From NCBI RefSeq assembly GCF_020552705.1, contig NZ_JAJBZG010000002.1, positions 62,001 to 126,000 of the forward strand: a stretch of DNA of 64,000 bases. The letters run 5' to 3'. How positions within the stretch are numbered: the stretch's first letter is position 1; every line of letters starts with the position of its first letter. Both the position numbers and the translations under genes were made by a program. This stretch comes from Christiangramia sediminis. Lineage in GTDB: Bacteria; Bacteroidota; Bacteroidia; Flavobacteriales; Flavobacteriaceae. The notes below the pieces were generated by a model. It had not been told where the DNA came from. It did not search any database and was given only the letters and a program-made list of their open reading frames with translations. Below are positions 26,675 to 35,710 of this stretch, piece by piece.

Positions 26675-27484
26675 ATGAAGACACTAGTTATTGGAGCTGG
26701 AAATATGGGACTAACTTATGCCGAAGGAATGGCACAGTCTGCTATGCTTAACCGAAGAAACCTGATGGTTTTTGATAAGTCTGCAGATGTGATCGCAAGA
26801 TTGAGAGATCTTGACCATTTCGATGTATATGAATCCCTGGAAGAATGCCTGCCCAAAGCAGATATGGTTTTTATAGCAGTAAAACCTTACCACTGCGATG
26901 ATCTTTTTGCAGAAATGAGACCCATGGTTAATAAGGAGCAAATTTTTGTATCCCTTATGGCCGGAATTACTATAGGAAAAATCCAAGAAGGACTGGGAGT
27001 CAAGAAAGTTGTACGTTCTATGCCTAATTTGCCGGCACAGGTTGGAAAAGGTGTTACTTCTTATACTGAATCAAAAGAAGTTTCGCGTGTTGAATTATTA
27101 ATGGTAAGAAATCTTCTGGATACTACCGGTGAATCTATACATGTAGAAAATGAGAATTATATAGATGCTTCAACTGGTATCTCTGGTAGTGGACCAGCTT
27201 ATGTGTTCTATTTCATGAACTCCATGCTGGAAGCTGCCCAGAAAATGGGATTCTCAAAAAATGATTCTAAAGTACTGGTAAGTCAAACCTTTGAAGGTGC
27301 CGTTGAATTATTTAACCAAAATGATCTGTCTCCAGATACCTGGATGGATCGTGTTGCTTCAAAAGGAGGTACCACCAGAGCTGCATTAGACTCTATGGAC
27401 GATAATAACGTAAAAGAGTTAATTAAAGATGCTGCTTATGCTGCATTTGATCGTGCTGTAGAATTAGGAGAAGAGAAAAAATAA
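26675..27484 (+). CDS. proC: pyrroline-5-carboxylate reductase
   Basis: 269 residues, the usual ProC length. The N-terminal Rossmann loop IGAGNMGLTYAEGM binds NAD(P)H, VFIAVKP follows near 70, VRSMPNLPAQVGKG near 110 and SGSGPAYVFYFMNSM near 170. The C-terminal VASKGGTTRAALDSM is the family signature that forms part of the substrate site. It reduces 1-pyrroline-5-carboxylate to proline in the last step of proline synthesis. It is the first gene of a proC-proB-proA operon with gaps of about 30 bp, which covers the whole glutamate-to-proline route. The enzyme is cytosolic. Confidence 0.93.
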   Translation: MKTLVIGAGNMGLTYAEGMAQSAMLNRRNLMVFDKSADVIARLRDLDHFDVYESLEECLPKADMVFIAVKPYHCDDLFAEMRPMVNKEQIFVSLMAGITIGKIQEGLGVKKVVRSMPNLPAQVGKGVTSYTESKEVSRVELLMVRNLLDTTGESIHVENENYIDASTGISGSGPAYVFYFMNSMLEAAQKMGFSKNDSKVLVSQTFEGAVELFNQNDLSPDTWMDRVASKGGTTRAALDSMDDNNVKELIKDAAYAAFDRAVELGEEKK

Positions 27485-27516
27485 ATTCAAAATTTAGATA
27501 ACGAAAGACCTTAAAA

Positions 27517-28290
27517 ATGGATAAAAAGAGAAGAATCGTTGTAAAAGTTGGTACTAACGTAATGACCAATAAAGACAATAGAATTTTAGGTCCTGTATTA
27601 AAGAACCTGGTTACACAAATCGCTACTTTGTATGAAGAAGATATTATGGTGGTTCTTGTATCTTCAGGTTCAGCAATAGCCGGGAAAGAGATCCTTGGAG
27701 AAATTAAAATTGAAGATGCAAGTAAACGTAGACAGGTATACTCTTCAGTAGGGCAACCTAGAATGATGCGTCACTACTATAGTATATTCCATGATTACGG
27801 AATGCGTTGCGCACAGGTTCTGGCGACTAAAAGAGATTTTAGTCCCGGAATCCACAGAGAGAACATGATCAACTGCTATGAATCATTACTTTCAGAAGGA
27901 ATTATTCCTATTGCAAATGAAGATGATGCCGTTTCAGTAACCATGTCTATGTTCTCTGATAATGACGAACTGGCGAGTCTGGTTGCAGAACTGATCGGAG
28001 CTGAAAAGCTTATTATATTAAGTGATACTGAAGGACTTTATACCGGACATCCCGAGCATGACGATTCAGAAAAACTGAATAAAGTTCAGGTTGATGAAAA
28101 TGTTGAAAAATACGTTCAGGAATCTGACAAAGGTGAAGGTGAAGGCCGGGGTGGTATGGAATCCAAAATTAAGATCGCCAAAGGTACTGCTGCCAAAAAC
28201 ATTACCACCTATATCGCAAATGGTAAGCGTGAGAATGTAATTATAGATATTATGGCAGGTAAACCTGTAGGTACCAAATTTACCTCATAA
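27517..28290 (+). CDS. proB: glutamate 5-kinase (short form without PUA domain)
   Basis: 257 residues, cytosolic. The amino-acid-kinase fold is visible from RIVVKVGTNVMT (phosphate-binding start) through VLVSSGSAIAGKE, PIANEDDAVS, SDNDELASLVAEL and LSDTEGLYTGHPE, to GRGGMESKIKIAKGT near 210. It phosphorylates the gamma-carboxyl of glutamate with ATP, the committed step of proline synthesis. E. coli ProB is about 367 residues because of a C-terminal PUA domain; here the protein stops right after the kinase fold. Such short forms exist; whether feedback inhibition by proline is altered cannot be read from sequence. It sits between proC and proA. Confidence 0.9.
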   Translation: MDKKRRIVVKVGTNVMTNKDNRILGPVLKNLVTQIATLYEEDIMVVLVSSGSAIAGKEILGEIKIEDASKRRQVYSSVGQPRMMRHYYSIFHDYGMRCAQVLATKRDFSPGIHRENMINCYESLLSEGIIPIANEDDAVSVTMSMFSDNDELASLVAELIGAEKLIILSDTEGLYTGHPEHDDSEKLNKVQVDENVEKYVQESDKGEGEGRGGMESKIKIAKGTAAKNITTYIANGKRENVIIDIMAGKPVGTKFTS

Positions 28291-28326
28291 AAAAATTAGA
28301 TTAACTAAACTAAAGAAACGAAGAAA

Positions 28327-29526
28327 ATGAAGTTGATAAAATCTGAAATAAAAAATAACGTACTTAAATCCATGATGAAAATTCTGGATAGAAGACGTGA
28401 AGAAATAATTGCCGCCAACAAGAAAGATCTTGATGCCTTTAACAAAGAAGATCAGGCTATGTACGATCGTTTGATCGTAAATGATAAGAAGGTCGATGGC
28501 ATGATCCAGTCTGTAAAAGAAGTGATGGACCAGGAGGATCCTGTTGGAAAGACGATCGAACACAAGAAATTGGACACAGGCCTTGATATTACCAATAAAA
28601 CAGCCCCTTTTGGAAACATCATGATCATATATGAATCAAGACCCGATGTAACAATTGAAGCTGCTGTTCTTGCTTTTAAAGCTAATAACAAGATTTATCT
28701 TAAGGGTGGTAAAGAAGCCATAAATAGTAACAAGATTCTTGAGGAGTGCTGGCATGAAGCATTGAAAGAAAATGATCTGGATACTAACTGGATTGAACTC
28801 CTGCATTTGGACAGAACTGAGACTCAGGAATTCCTTAAGAATCCACCGGTACAACTAGACCTTATCGTACCCAGAGGAGGAGAACGCTTGATCGCTTTTG
28901 TAAAAGAACATTCTACAGGAGCCGTATTAGTGAGTGGTAGAGGAAATAACTTCCTCTATGTTTCTAAAAATGCCGATATGGGAGTGGCTAAAAAAGTGAT
29001 GCTGAATGCTAAAATCGATAAGATCTCAGGATGTAACGCACTAGATAAAGTACTTATAGACAAGAACCTTCCTGATTTTGAGAATAAAGTGAAGGAACTT
29101 TACGATATGTTCACCGAAAATAAAGTGAATATTCTGGTTGATGATGAAATTGCCAAAGTACTTCCTGAAGAAGATAAGATTCCTTCAGAAGATACCTGGT
29201 ACGAAGAATTTCTTGCCATGAGAATTGTACTTGGTTCTATTGATGGTACGAATGCCGCAATCGAAAAGATAAATAAATATTCGGGAGGACACTCTTCCGT
29301 AATTATCACGAAAGATAAAGAAGAGGCTGCTACATTTATGGAGCAGGTAGACAGCGCTGCTGTGTATCACAATGCTTCTACCCGTTTCACCGATGGGGGA
29401 CAAATGGGAGCAGGTGCAGAACTTGCTATTAGTACCGATAAACTTCACCACCGTGGACCGTTAGGCCTTAAGCAATTAGTGACCAATAAGTACTATGTGC
29501 TAGGTGAAGGACATATTAGAGAATAA
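28327..29526 (+). CDS. proA: gamma-glutamyl phosphate reductase
   Basis: 399 residues, near the family norm of about 415. NAD(P)H-dependent aldehyde-dehydrogenase fold with the expected blocks: PFGNIMIIYESRPDVT, LKGGKEAINSN, LIVPRGGERLI and the catalytic-cysteine region DKISGCNALDKVL. The C-terminal DSAAVYHNASTRFTDGGQMGAGAELAISTDKLHHRGPLGL region is strongly conserved in ProA. It reduces gamma-glutamyl phosphate to glutamate semialdehyde, which cyclises to the ProC substrate. It closes the operon; a GC-rich intrinsic terminator follows 22 bp after the stop. Confidence 0.93.
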   Translation: MKLIKSEIKNNVLKSMMKILDRRREEIIAANKKDLDAFNKEDQAMYDRLIVNDKKVDGMIQSVKEVMDQEDPVGKTIEHKKLDTGLDITNKTAPFGNIMIIYESRPDVTIEAAVLAFKANNKIYLKGGKEAINSNKILEECWHEALKENDLDTNWIELLHLDRTETQEFLKNPPVQLDLIVPRGGERLIAFVKEHSTGAVLVSGRGNNFLYVSKNADMGVAKKVMLNAKIDKISGCNALDKVLIDKNLPDFENKVKELYDMFTENKVNILVDDEIAKVLPEEDKIPSEDTWYEEFLAMRIVLGSIDGTNAAIEKINKYSGGHSSVIITKDKEEAATFMEQVDSAAVYHNASTRFTDGGQMGAGAELAISTDKLHHRGPLGLKQLVTNKYYVLGEGHIRE

Positions 29527-29547
29527 GGAATTCAATTCCTGAAAAAT

Positions 29548-29577
29548 AAAAAAGGCGCCGATGGGCGCCCTTTTTAT
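29548..29577. terminator. bidirectional terminator between proA and the secreted nuclease
   Basis: GGCGCC (29554-29559) pairs with GGCGCC (29564-29569), extended by flanking A and T residues. A's precede and T's follow, so the hairpin can stop both the plus-strand proA transcript and the minus-strand nuclease transcript that ends at 29593. Confidence 0.85.
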
Positions 29578-29592
29578 TGATTAATATTTAGC

Positions 29593-32500
29593 CTATTTCT
29601 TAATGATCTTTAATGGCTGACTTTCCACATTTCCTTTAGTGATCTGAACTATGTAAATACCAGAATTGAAATTAGAAATATTCAACGGATGATCTGATTC
29701 ACCTTCATTTAGAGAAATCTTATGAGTCATTCTCACATTTCCATTCATATCATAAACCCAAAGTATGGCTTTACCTTTACTGGCTCCTCTAATTCTAATA
29801 GTTGTTTCAGATTTCACAGGATTTGGAAATGCTGCGATCTCTTCCAGCAACATTTCAGAATTTCCATCACAACTACCCAGTTTAGCACCTTTTCTTAAGA
29901 AAGCCGGAACCGCGTTAGGCGATACACAAATTGAGTTCCCATTATGGCAAATCTGAACTTTATCTCCTTTCTTACCACAGCTAACATCAGTAATATTTAC
30001 AGTTATTTCTTCAGTTGAAGAACATCCATTTGCATCGGTAACTGTAAGACTATAATTTGTAGTTTCCTGTGGCGACACTCTTATAGATCTGGTAGTCTCT
30101 CCAGTGCTCCATTCGTAGGAATACTCACCTGTTCCACCAGTCAACGTTTGAGGTTCTAGTACTACTGCTTCCTGTAAATATCCAATATTGACGTTCTTAT
30201 CATCTAGCATAGTAATTGAAATTGGGGTAACAGTTTCGATAGTTATTTCTGAAGAAACAGAATTCCCAAGTTCATCTGTAATTTTTACAGAATAATCTCC
30301 GGCAGTTAATCCTGTAGCCGTTTGAGTTTCCTGCCCATCACTCCATAAATAGGTATAGGGAGCAATTCCTCCTTTTACGTTGGCGGTGGCAGTTGCAGTA
30401 GCAGTCTCTGCGCATACAACAGCCGTAGTTTCCACAGAAGCCATCGACAGGATTTCTGCCTGAAGTCTCACTGAAACTGGAAAGTGATCTGAAGCCGTAT
30501 ATTCATAATCTCCATCATAAAATTCATAATGAACCTTTGCAGATCCTTTTATATAACTCGCTTCAATTTCGTTGCTCGCCATAATATGGTCTATCATATT
30601 GGGATAGGAAATCGTTGAACGATATCCATTTTCACTTAGTTCCTTACTCAAAAAACTATAACTGGCAGCATCCTCTTTGTAAGAAATATATGAAGTAATA
30701 GCTGGTATCACTCCATTTGCGACCGTTTCATCTACATCATCATTGAAATCTCCAAGTACCATAATCTTTTCCTGAGGATAATAAGTATCAAGAGAGTCTT
30801 TTAAAACTTCTACATCATACTTCCTCATCGCATAATCTTTAGGCTGATCGCTTCCCGTATTAGCCCGCGCATGCAATGCTATAAAATTAACTTCCTGGGA
30901 AACACCATTTAATGTGACAGTAGCATTCATTATAAAAGGTAATCTACCACTGGCAAAGAAACGTTCGGGAGAATCCGGGTAATCTGCCAGTAATTCAGTT
31001 TGGGTTGCCTCATAAAATGGATGAACAGATGTAAGCATGGCCCGGGACGAATTAACCGAAACTGTTTTTGTGTTATAAACGAAACCAAGTTTTTGTCCTC
31101 CGGGACTATCAGGATAAGAAGTAGCTTCAGAAAGTATATAATCATAACCTTCCATTTCTGAGATCATCTCAGCAAAAAGAACCTCATCGCTAATTTCCTG
31201 TACTGCTATAACATCAGAATTTAAACCAAGTAAAATTTCTTTTACAGCTTCTTTTTGAACCTCATCAGAATTTTCATTGTAAGCAGCAGGTGAATTATTA
31301 TCATCACCAAACCATTCAATATTCCATGTAGTTAGATCTATGGTTAGGTCTCTCGAAATATCTGAACCAGGATAAGAAGGATTGAATGCTTCGGCACAAG
31401 GCAGATCTTCAGCATTCCTTGGTTGAAGTTGATTTATATCATTATATCGCCCTACTACTCCAACTACAGCTTCACAAATATCTGGTTGTGTTTTTCCAAC
31501 AAGAGCACTCACGTCTGAATCTATTCTTAAATGAGCGGATCCACTTACATCTGAAACTTCGTAATTTGAATTTCCGAAGAAGAGCTGGCCCGGTTGCGGG
31601 AAAACCATATCGGTTATTTCAACAAGTTCACCTCTGTGATTCTCTAATTCTGAAAGTGTTATTTGTTTTGCTTCAATTTGCATCTCCGCAACTCCTAAAT
31701 ATTCAACTTTTTCTAAATCTGAGATCTGAATTAATTCATTGTATTCAGCTCTGATTCCGGTAACTCGAAGGCTATCCCCAATTGCATAAAGACCTTCTTC
31801 AGTAACCAGGTCTCCAAAAATGGCCATTCCGCCGGTCTTATCCTGTATATAAGCAGTATTTCCAAAATGATCGGTCACAGTCAAAGTTCCTTCAATGATC
31901 ACTTTTTCTCCCAGGTTTAAAGCCCTGGCTTCGGCAATCGTAATTGGCTCTGTAATTTCAGGTTCTGGCTCCGGTTCAACGACAGTTCCGCCGAAAGACT
32001 GGCCAGTATTTATACTTCCAAAAGTATTGGAAGCAGGTTCGCTCCATACAAAATCTTCATATACTTTCCCTTCCCCTGTCAATTGAAGAGACTGTCCTAT
32101 AGAAGTTGAACTCGTTTCCTGAACTCCAATATCTGTACTAAGGATTCCTGAAGCTGGACCATCAGCAGCTGTGAAACTACCTTCGTAACTTAAAAACTGG
32201 ATTACTTCCTCTCCTTTGATCAAGGCAAATCCGTCAGGTGCTCCATTTTGGATTCCTGAGATAAAGAATTCTAAAGTACCATACCCATTATCCTGGTTTG
32301 GAAGAATTCCGCTTAAATTAATGATATCATCTGCTTCCTGATCGTTTCCATTATATAGAACGATGCTATATGCCGAAAGATCTGTTCCGGCAGTTCCGGC
32401 TATTTCGATACCTTCTCCGGTATCGCCCCCGGCATTGTCGTAATGAAGTTCATTTACAAAGACCACTGGTTCCGGAGAGATAAATGTCTGATCATTATTT

Positions 32501-33567
32501 ACTGCTCCAAAAGTATTCGATGCAGCTTCAGCCCATTCAAAATCTTCATAGAAACTTCCTTCGCCGGTTAATTGAAGAGAATATCCCACGGCGGTTGAAC
32601 TTGTTTCCTCAACTCCAACATCAGTACTGGTCAATTCCGCAGCTTTTCCGTCCAGAGCAGTAAAACTACCCTCATAACTTAAAAACTGAATTACTTCATC
32701 GCCCTTTATTAGGGCAAAACCATCTGGAGCTCCATTCTGAATTCCGGAAATAAAGAATTCTAAAGTCCCATAAGCATTTTGCTGGTCAGGAATAATTCCG
32801 CTTAAATTAATCGTATCATCTGCTTGCTGATCATTTCCATTATATAGAACGATGCTATATGCGGAAAGATCTGTTCCGGCTGTTCCCGCAATTTCAATTC
32901 CTTCTCCCGTATCACTACCGGTGTTGTCATAATGAAATTCATTGATGAATACGATGCTATTTTCTGGTTCTGGCTGTGGCTCCGGTTCTGGCTGAGGATC
33001 TGGATCAACAACTATCCCTCCAAAATCCTGATTATTATTTAGCTCTCCAAAAGTACTGCTTGCAGGAGCTATCCAGCTAAAAACTGTATAATCCTGACCA
33101 TCCCCTTCTAGCTGAAGAGAGAAACCGGCAGGCGTACTACCACTTTCCTGTACTAAAATATCGGTACTCGTCATTCCATTGGCAGGACCATCAGTAGCGA
33201 TGATTTCAGCTTCATAGCTAATGAATTGTAAGACATCCCCGGCGGGATCTACGAGTGCAAGTGCATCAGGCCCGTTTTGAATACCAGACTGACTAAATGC
33301 CAACATACCGTATCCTCCCTGCTTGTTAGGAATTATCCCGGTTAATGAAATTGTCTGGTAGACTCCGCCGCCATTGCTATTGTAAAGAGCTACGGTGTAT
33401 CCGGTAAGATCGGTCCCTTCAGGACCCGCGATCTCTATACCTTCATTGGTATCTCCCCCATCGTTATCATAATGAATTTCATTAATAAAAACCGATTGAG
33501 AAAATCCAGGACTTGTAAAAAGTAATAAGCTTAAAAAAATTAAGCCTGAGTGTAATTTTTGTTTCAT
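29593..33567 (-). CDS. secreted endonuclease/exonuclease/phosphatase with lamin-tail repeats and T9SS sorting domain
   Basis: 1324 residues. A signal peptide (1-24) leads to three lamin-tail-like repeats (about 25-185, 205-367, 368-530), each opening with a FINEIHYDN-type strand; a Pro/Glu linker follows the first. An OB-fold-like segment (about 540-730) precedes the EEP domain (about 745-1035), with TTWNIEWFGDD, the catalytic Glu of AVQEISDEV, ALHARA, VLGDFNDD, MIDHIM and ASDHFPV. SprB-like/PKD-like repeats (about 1050-1195), a cysteine-bounded CGKKGDKVQICHNGNSICVS motif (about 1200-1235) and a type IX secretion sorting domain (about 1240-1324, AFPNPVKSETTIRI, ending IYIVQITKGN) follow. It probably acts on extracellular DNA at the cell surface, like ExeM-type nucleases. 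Confidence 0.88.
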   Translation of the reverse strand: MKQKLHSGLIFLSLLLFTSPGFSQSVFINEIHYDNDGGDTNEGIEIAGPEGTDLTGYTVALYNSNGGGVYQTISLTGIIPNKQGGYGMLAFSQSGIQNGPDALALVDPAGDVLQFISYEAEIIATDGPANGMTSTDILVQESGSTPAGFSLQLEGDGQDYTVFSWIAPASSTFGELNNNQDFGGIVVDPDPQPEPEPQPEPENSIVFINEFHYDNTGSDTGEGIEIAGTAGTDLSAYSIVLYNGNDQQADDTINLSGIIPDQQNAYGTLEFFISGIQNGAPDGFALIKGDEVIQFLSYEGSFTALDGKAAELTSTDVGVEETSSTAVGYSLQLTGEGSFYEDFEWAEAASNTFGAVNNDQTFISPEPVVFVNELHYDNAGGDTGEGIEIAGTAGTDLSAYSIVLYNGNDQEADDIINLSGILPNQDNGYGTLEFFISGIQNGAPDGFALIKGEEVIQFLSYEGSFTAADGPASGILSTDIGVQETSSTSIGQSLQLTGEGKVYEDFVWSEPASNTFGSINTGQSFGGTVVEPEPEPEITEPITIAEARALNLGEKVIIEGTLTVTDHFGNTAYIQDKTGGMAIFGDLVTEEGLYAIGDSLRVTGIRAEYNELIQISDLEKVEYLGVAEMQIEAKQITLSELENHRGELVEITDMVFPQPGQLFFGNSNYEVSDVSGSAHLRIDSDVSALVGKTQPDICEAVVGVVGRYNDINQLQPRNAEDLPCAEAFNPSYPGSDISRDLTIDLTTWNIEWFGDDNNSPAAYNENSDEVQKEAVKEILLGLNSDVIAVQEISDEVLFAEMISEMEGYDYILSEATSYPDSPGGQKLGFVYNTKTVSVNSSRAMLTSVHPFYEATQTELLADYPDSPERFFASGRLPFIMNATVTLNGVSQEVNFIALHARANTGSDQPKDYAMRKYDVEVLKDSLDTYYPQEKIMVLGDFNDDVDETVANGVIPAITSYISYKEDAASYSFLSKELSENGYRSTISYPNMIDHIMASNEIEASYIKGSAKVHYEFYDGDYEYTASDHFPVSVRLQAEILSMASVETTAVVCAETATATATANVKGGIAPYTYLWSDGQETQTATGLTAGDYSVKITDELGNSVSSEITIETVTPISITMLDDKNVNIGYLQEAVVLEPQTLTGGTGEYSYEWSTGETTRSIRVSPQETTNYSLTVTDANGCSSTEEITVNITDVSCGKKGDKVQICHNGNSICVSPNAVPAFLRKGAKLGSCDGNSEMLLEEIAAFPNPVKSETTIRIRGASKGKAILWVYDMNGNVRMTHKISLNEGESDHPLNISNFNSGIYIVQITKGNVESQPLKIIKK
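31980..32957 (-). repeat. 489-bp direct duplication encoding lamin-tail repeats 2 and 3
   Basis: Repeats 2 and 3 of the secreted nuclease are nearly identical in protein (shared GEGIEIAGTAGTDLSAYSI) and in DNA: the same TTTCCATTATATAG string starts at 32345 and again at 32834, a period of 489 bp (163 codons). Repeat 1 is more diverged. This indicates a recent in-frame duplication and a site prone to recombination. Confidence 0.8.
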
Positions 33568-33719
33568 ATGTGGTAGGTTTTTCGCGACGCAAGAAACTGA
33601 AATTAATAGGACTATACATTACCAATTTATTAACAAAGCATCAACATCATTGAATTTTTGGGGTTTCCCCTGTAACTTTTCAGTCAAAATTGAGTCATAC
33701 AATCAAACTTTACGAATTC

Positions 33720-35594
33720 ATGAAAAAAATAATCCTGGGAGTTGCTACAGCATCCATTCTTTTTGCCTGTAAAACTCAAAATGTAACTGAAACAAAACCT
33801 GAACAACCTACGCTAGCAAGTATTAATTTGGTAGATGTAGAAGATGATAAAGTCTGGGTTACGGTAGATCCCGACAGGTTTACTACGGATAGTACCACCT
33901 TCTATATTCCTAAAACGGTACCCGGAACTTACTCTACTGATAACTACGGAAAATTCTCTGAAAACTTTAAAGCTATTAATTATAAGGGAGAGGAAATGCC
34001 TTTTATAAAAGTTGATGAAAATAGCTGGACCATTACTAAGGCCAAAGATCTTGATAAGGTAATGTATCAGGTTAATGATTCCTTCGACTGGGAAGATGAA
34101 GGCGGAGTTTATTCAATGGCTGGAACAAATATTCTTAAGGATAAAAACTTCCTTTTAAACCTGCACGGATTTGTTGGCTATTTTGAAAAAACAAAGGAAA
34201 AATCATTCCGCCTGGAAATACTTAGACCTGCAGATCTGATTCCGGGAACTGCCCTGGAGGTGGATCAAACAATCAACGGCCAGACTTCTGAAACAAAAAC
34301 TGATGTTTACAATCTGGACAGGTATTTTGAGGTGATCGATAATCCTATAATGTATTCAAGTCCTGATACCACCAGCTTTATGGTGGAGGATATGAAGGTT
34401 CTTATCAACGTGTATTCACCTAATGGGAAATTTTCCGCGGAAAGTTTAAGGCCTAACATGGAGAAAATGATCCGCGCACAGAAAAAATTCCTGGGAGATA
34501 TCAACAGTACTGATAAATATGCGATTCTTGTTTACTTATCTGCTACCCCGGGAGAAGAAGATGCTGGGAATTTTGGTGCTTTAGAACACCACACCTCTAC
34601 CGTGGTTGTAATGCCTGAAACAATGGAAGCGGCTGCACTCGATAAAAGTATGACCGATATTGTTTCGCATGAATTTTTCCATATTATCACCCCACTTGGA
34701 ATACATTCCAAAGAGGTACATTATTTTGATTATAATGACCCTAAAATGTCACAGCACTTATGGCTTTACGAAGGTGTAACCGAGTATTTCGCCAATCTTT
34801 TCCAGGTAAATCAGGGACTTATTAGTAACCAGGAGTTCTATGACAGAATGGTTGATAAGATCAATATCTCTAAAAGATTTGACGATACCGTTCCATTCAC
34901 CGTAATGAGTAAAAATATCCTTACCGACGAGTATAAGGATAGTTATTACAATGTTTATCAGAAAGGAGCATTAATCGGAATGGCTCTGGACATTAGATTA
35001 AGAGAACTTAGCGGTGGAAAAATGGGCATCCTCGATCTTATGAAAAAACTGAATGCTAAATATGGAAAAGATAAACCATTTGATGATGATCAATTGATCT
35101 CTGATATTGTGGAACTTACCTATCCTCAAATTCAGAATTTCTTTGATACCTATATTACCGGTACCACTCCTATCCCTTATAACGAATTTTTCGCCAAGGC
35201 CGGTATTGAAGAAAAAGAAGTGATGAGTGAGGTTGGATACTTCTTAAAAGGACAAACTCCATATATCACCGCAAATCAGGAAACCATGCAGATTATGTTC
35301 AGAAATAATATTGAGCTGAATACCTTTCATAAAGCTCTTGAGATCCAGGGTGGTGATACTGTAAAATCTATTAATGGCACAGAATATAATATCAAAAATG
35401 TTTACGACCTTATCAGTGCTTCTAATGAATGGAAAGAAGATGATGCAATTACCATGACTATCATTAGAGATGGTGAAGAAATGAAACTGCAAGGAAAGAT
35501 CACTAAACCAATGGATAATGAAATGAAAATGGTGGAAATCCAGAATGCAGATAGTGAACAAATGGAACTAAGAAATGCCTGGTTAAAAGGATAA
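33720..35594 (+). CDS. M61 family metallopeptidase lipoprotein
   Basis: 624 residues from ATG at 33720; a TTG at 33690 in frame would add polar residues ahead of the signal. The N-terminus is a lipoprotein signal (KKIILGVATASILFAC), so the enzyme should be membrane-anchored outside the cytoplasm. The zinc motif HEFFH has ligands His317 and His321 and catalytic Glu318, with YEGVTEYFA downstream providing the third ligand Glu. A PDZ-like domain lies near the C-terminus (about 500-595). This is the glycyl aminopeptidase (M61) family, which in bacteria is uncharacterised for substrate. It ends just before a strong intrinsic terminator and lies divergent from the secreted nuclease. Confidence 0.88.
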   Translation: MKKIILGVATASILFACKTQNVTETKPEQPTLASINLVDVEDDKVWVTVDPDRFTTDSTTFYIPKTVPGTYSTDNYGKFSENFKAINYKGEEMPFIKVDENSWTITKAKDLDKVMYQVNDSFDWEDEGGVYSMAGTNILKDKNFLLNLHGFVGYFEKTKEKSFRLEILRPADLIPGTALEVDQTINGQTSETKTDVYNLDRYFEVIDNPIMYSSPDTTSFMVEDMKVLINVYSPNGKFSAESLRPNMEKMIRAQKKFLGDINSTDKYAILVYLSATPGEEDAGNFGALEHHTSTVVVMPETMEAAALDKSMTDIVSHEFFHIITPLGIHSKEVHYFDYNDPKMSQHLWLYEGVTEYFANLFQVNQGLISNQEFYDRMVDKINISKRFDDTVPFTVMSKNILTDEYKDSYYNVYQKGALIGMALDIRLRELSGGKMGILDLMKKLNAKYGKDKPFDDDQLISDIVELTYPQIQNFFDTYITGTTPIPYNEFFAKAGIEEKEVMSEVGYFLKGQTPYITANQETMQIMFRNNIELNTFHKALEIQGGDTVKSINGTEYNIKNVYDLISASNEWKEDDAITMTIIRDGEEMKLQGKITKPMDNEMKMVEIQNADSEQMELRNAWLKG

Positions 35595-35614
35595 TATATT
35601 TATAAAGAATATTT

Positions 35615-35647
35615 AAAAAGCGACGGGGAAACCTGTCGCTTTTTTTT
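35615..35647 (+). terminator. intrinsic terminator after the M61 peptidase
   Basis: AAAAAGCGAC (35615-35624) and GTCGCTTTTT (from 35635) form a stem of about 10 bp with a 10-nt loop, ending in a run of eight or more T's. Position 21 bp after the stop fits termination of the M61 gene. Confidence 0.85.
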
Positions 35648-35710
35648 GCTTAAAACTCTATATAAACCGCTTAACTTATTATCTTTAATTTTCAAAAAAC
35701 TAACCAATTC

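Noticed and set aside
31386-31754. 122-codon plus-strand ORF antisense to the secreted nuclease
   Set aside because: Leu/Gln/His-rich composition is what the reverse of the nuclease's own coding sequence gives; no promoter or motif.
31980-32957. Repeated DNA considered as CRISPR or mobile element
   Set aside because: The two copies are in-frame protein domain repeats of 489 bp without spacers, inverted ends or a transposase.
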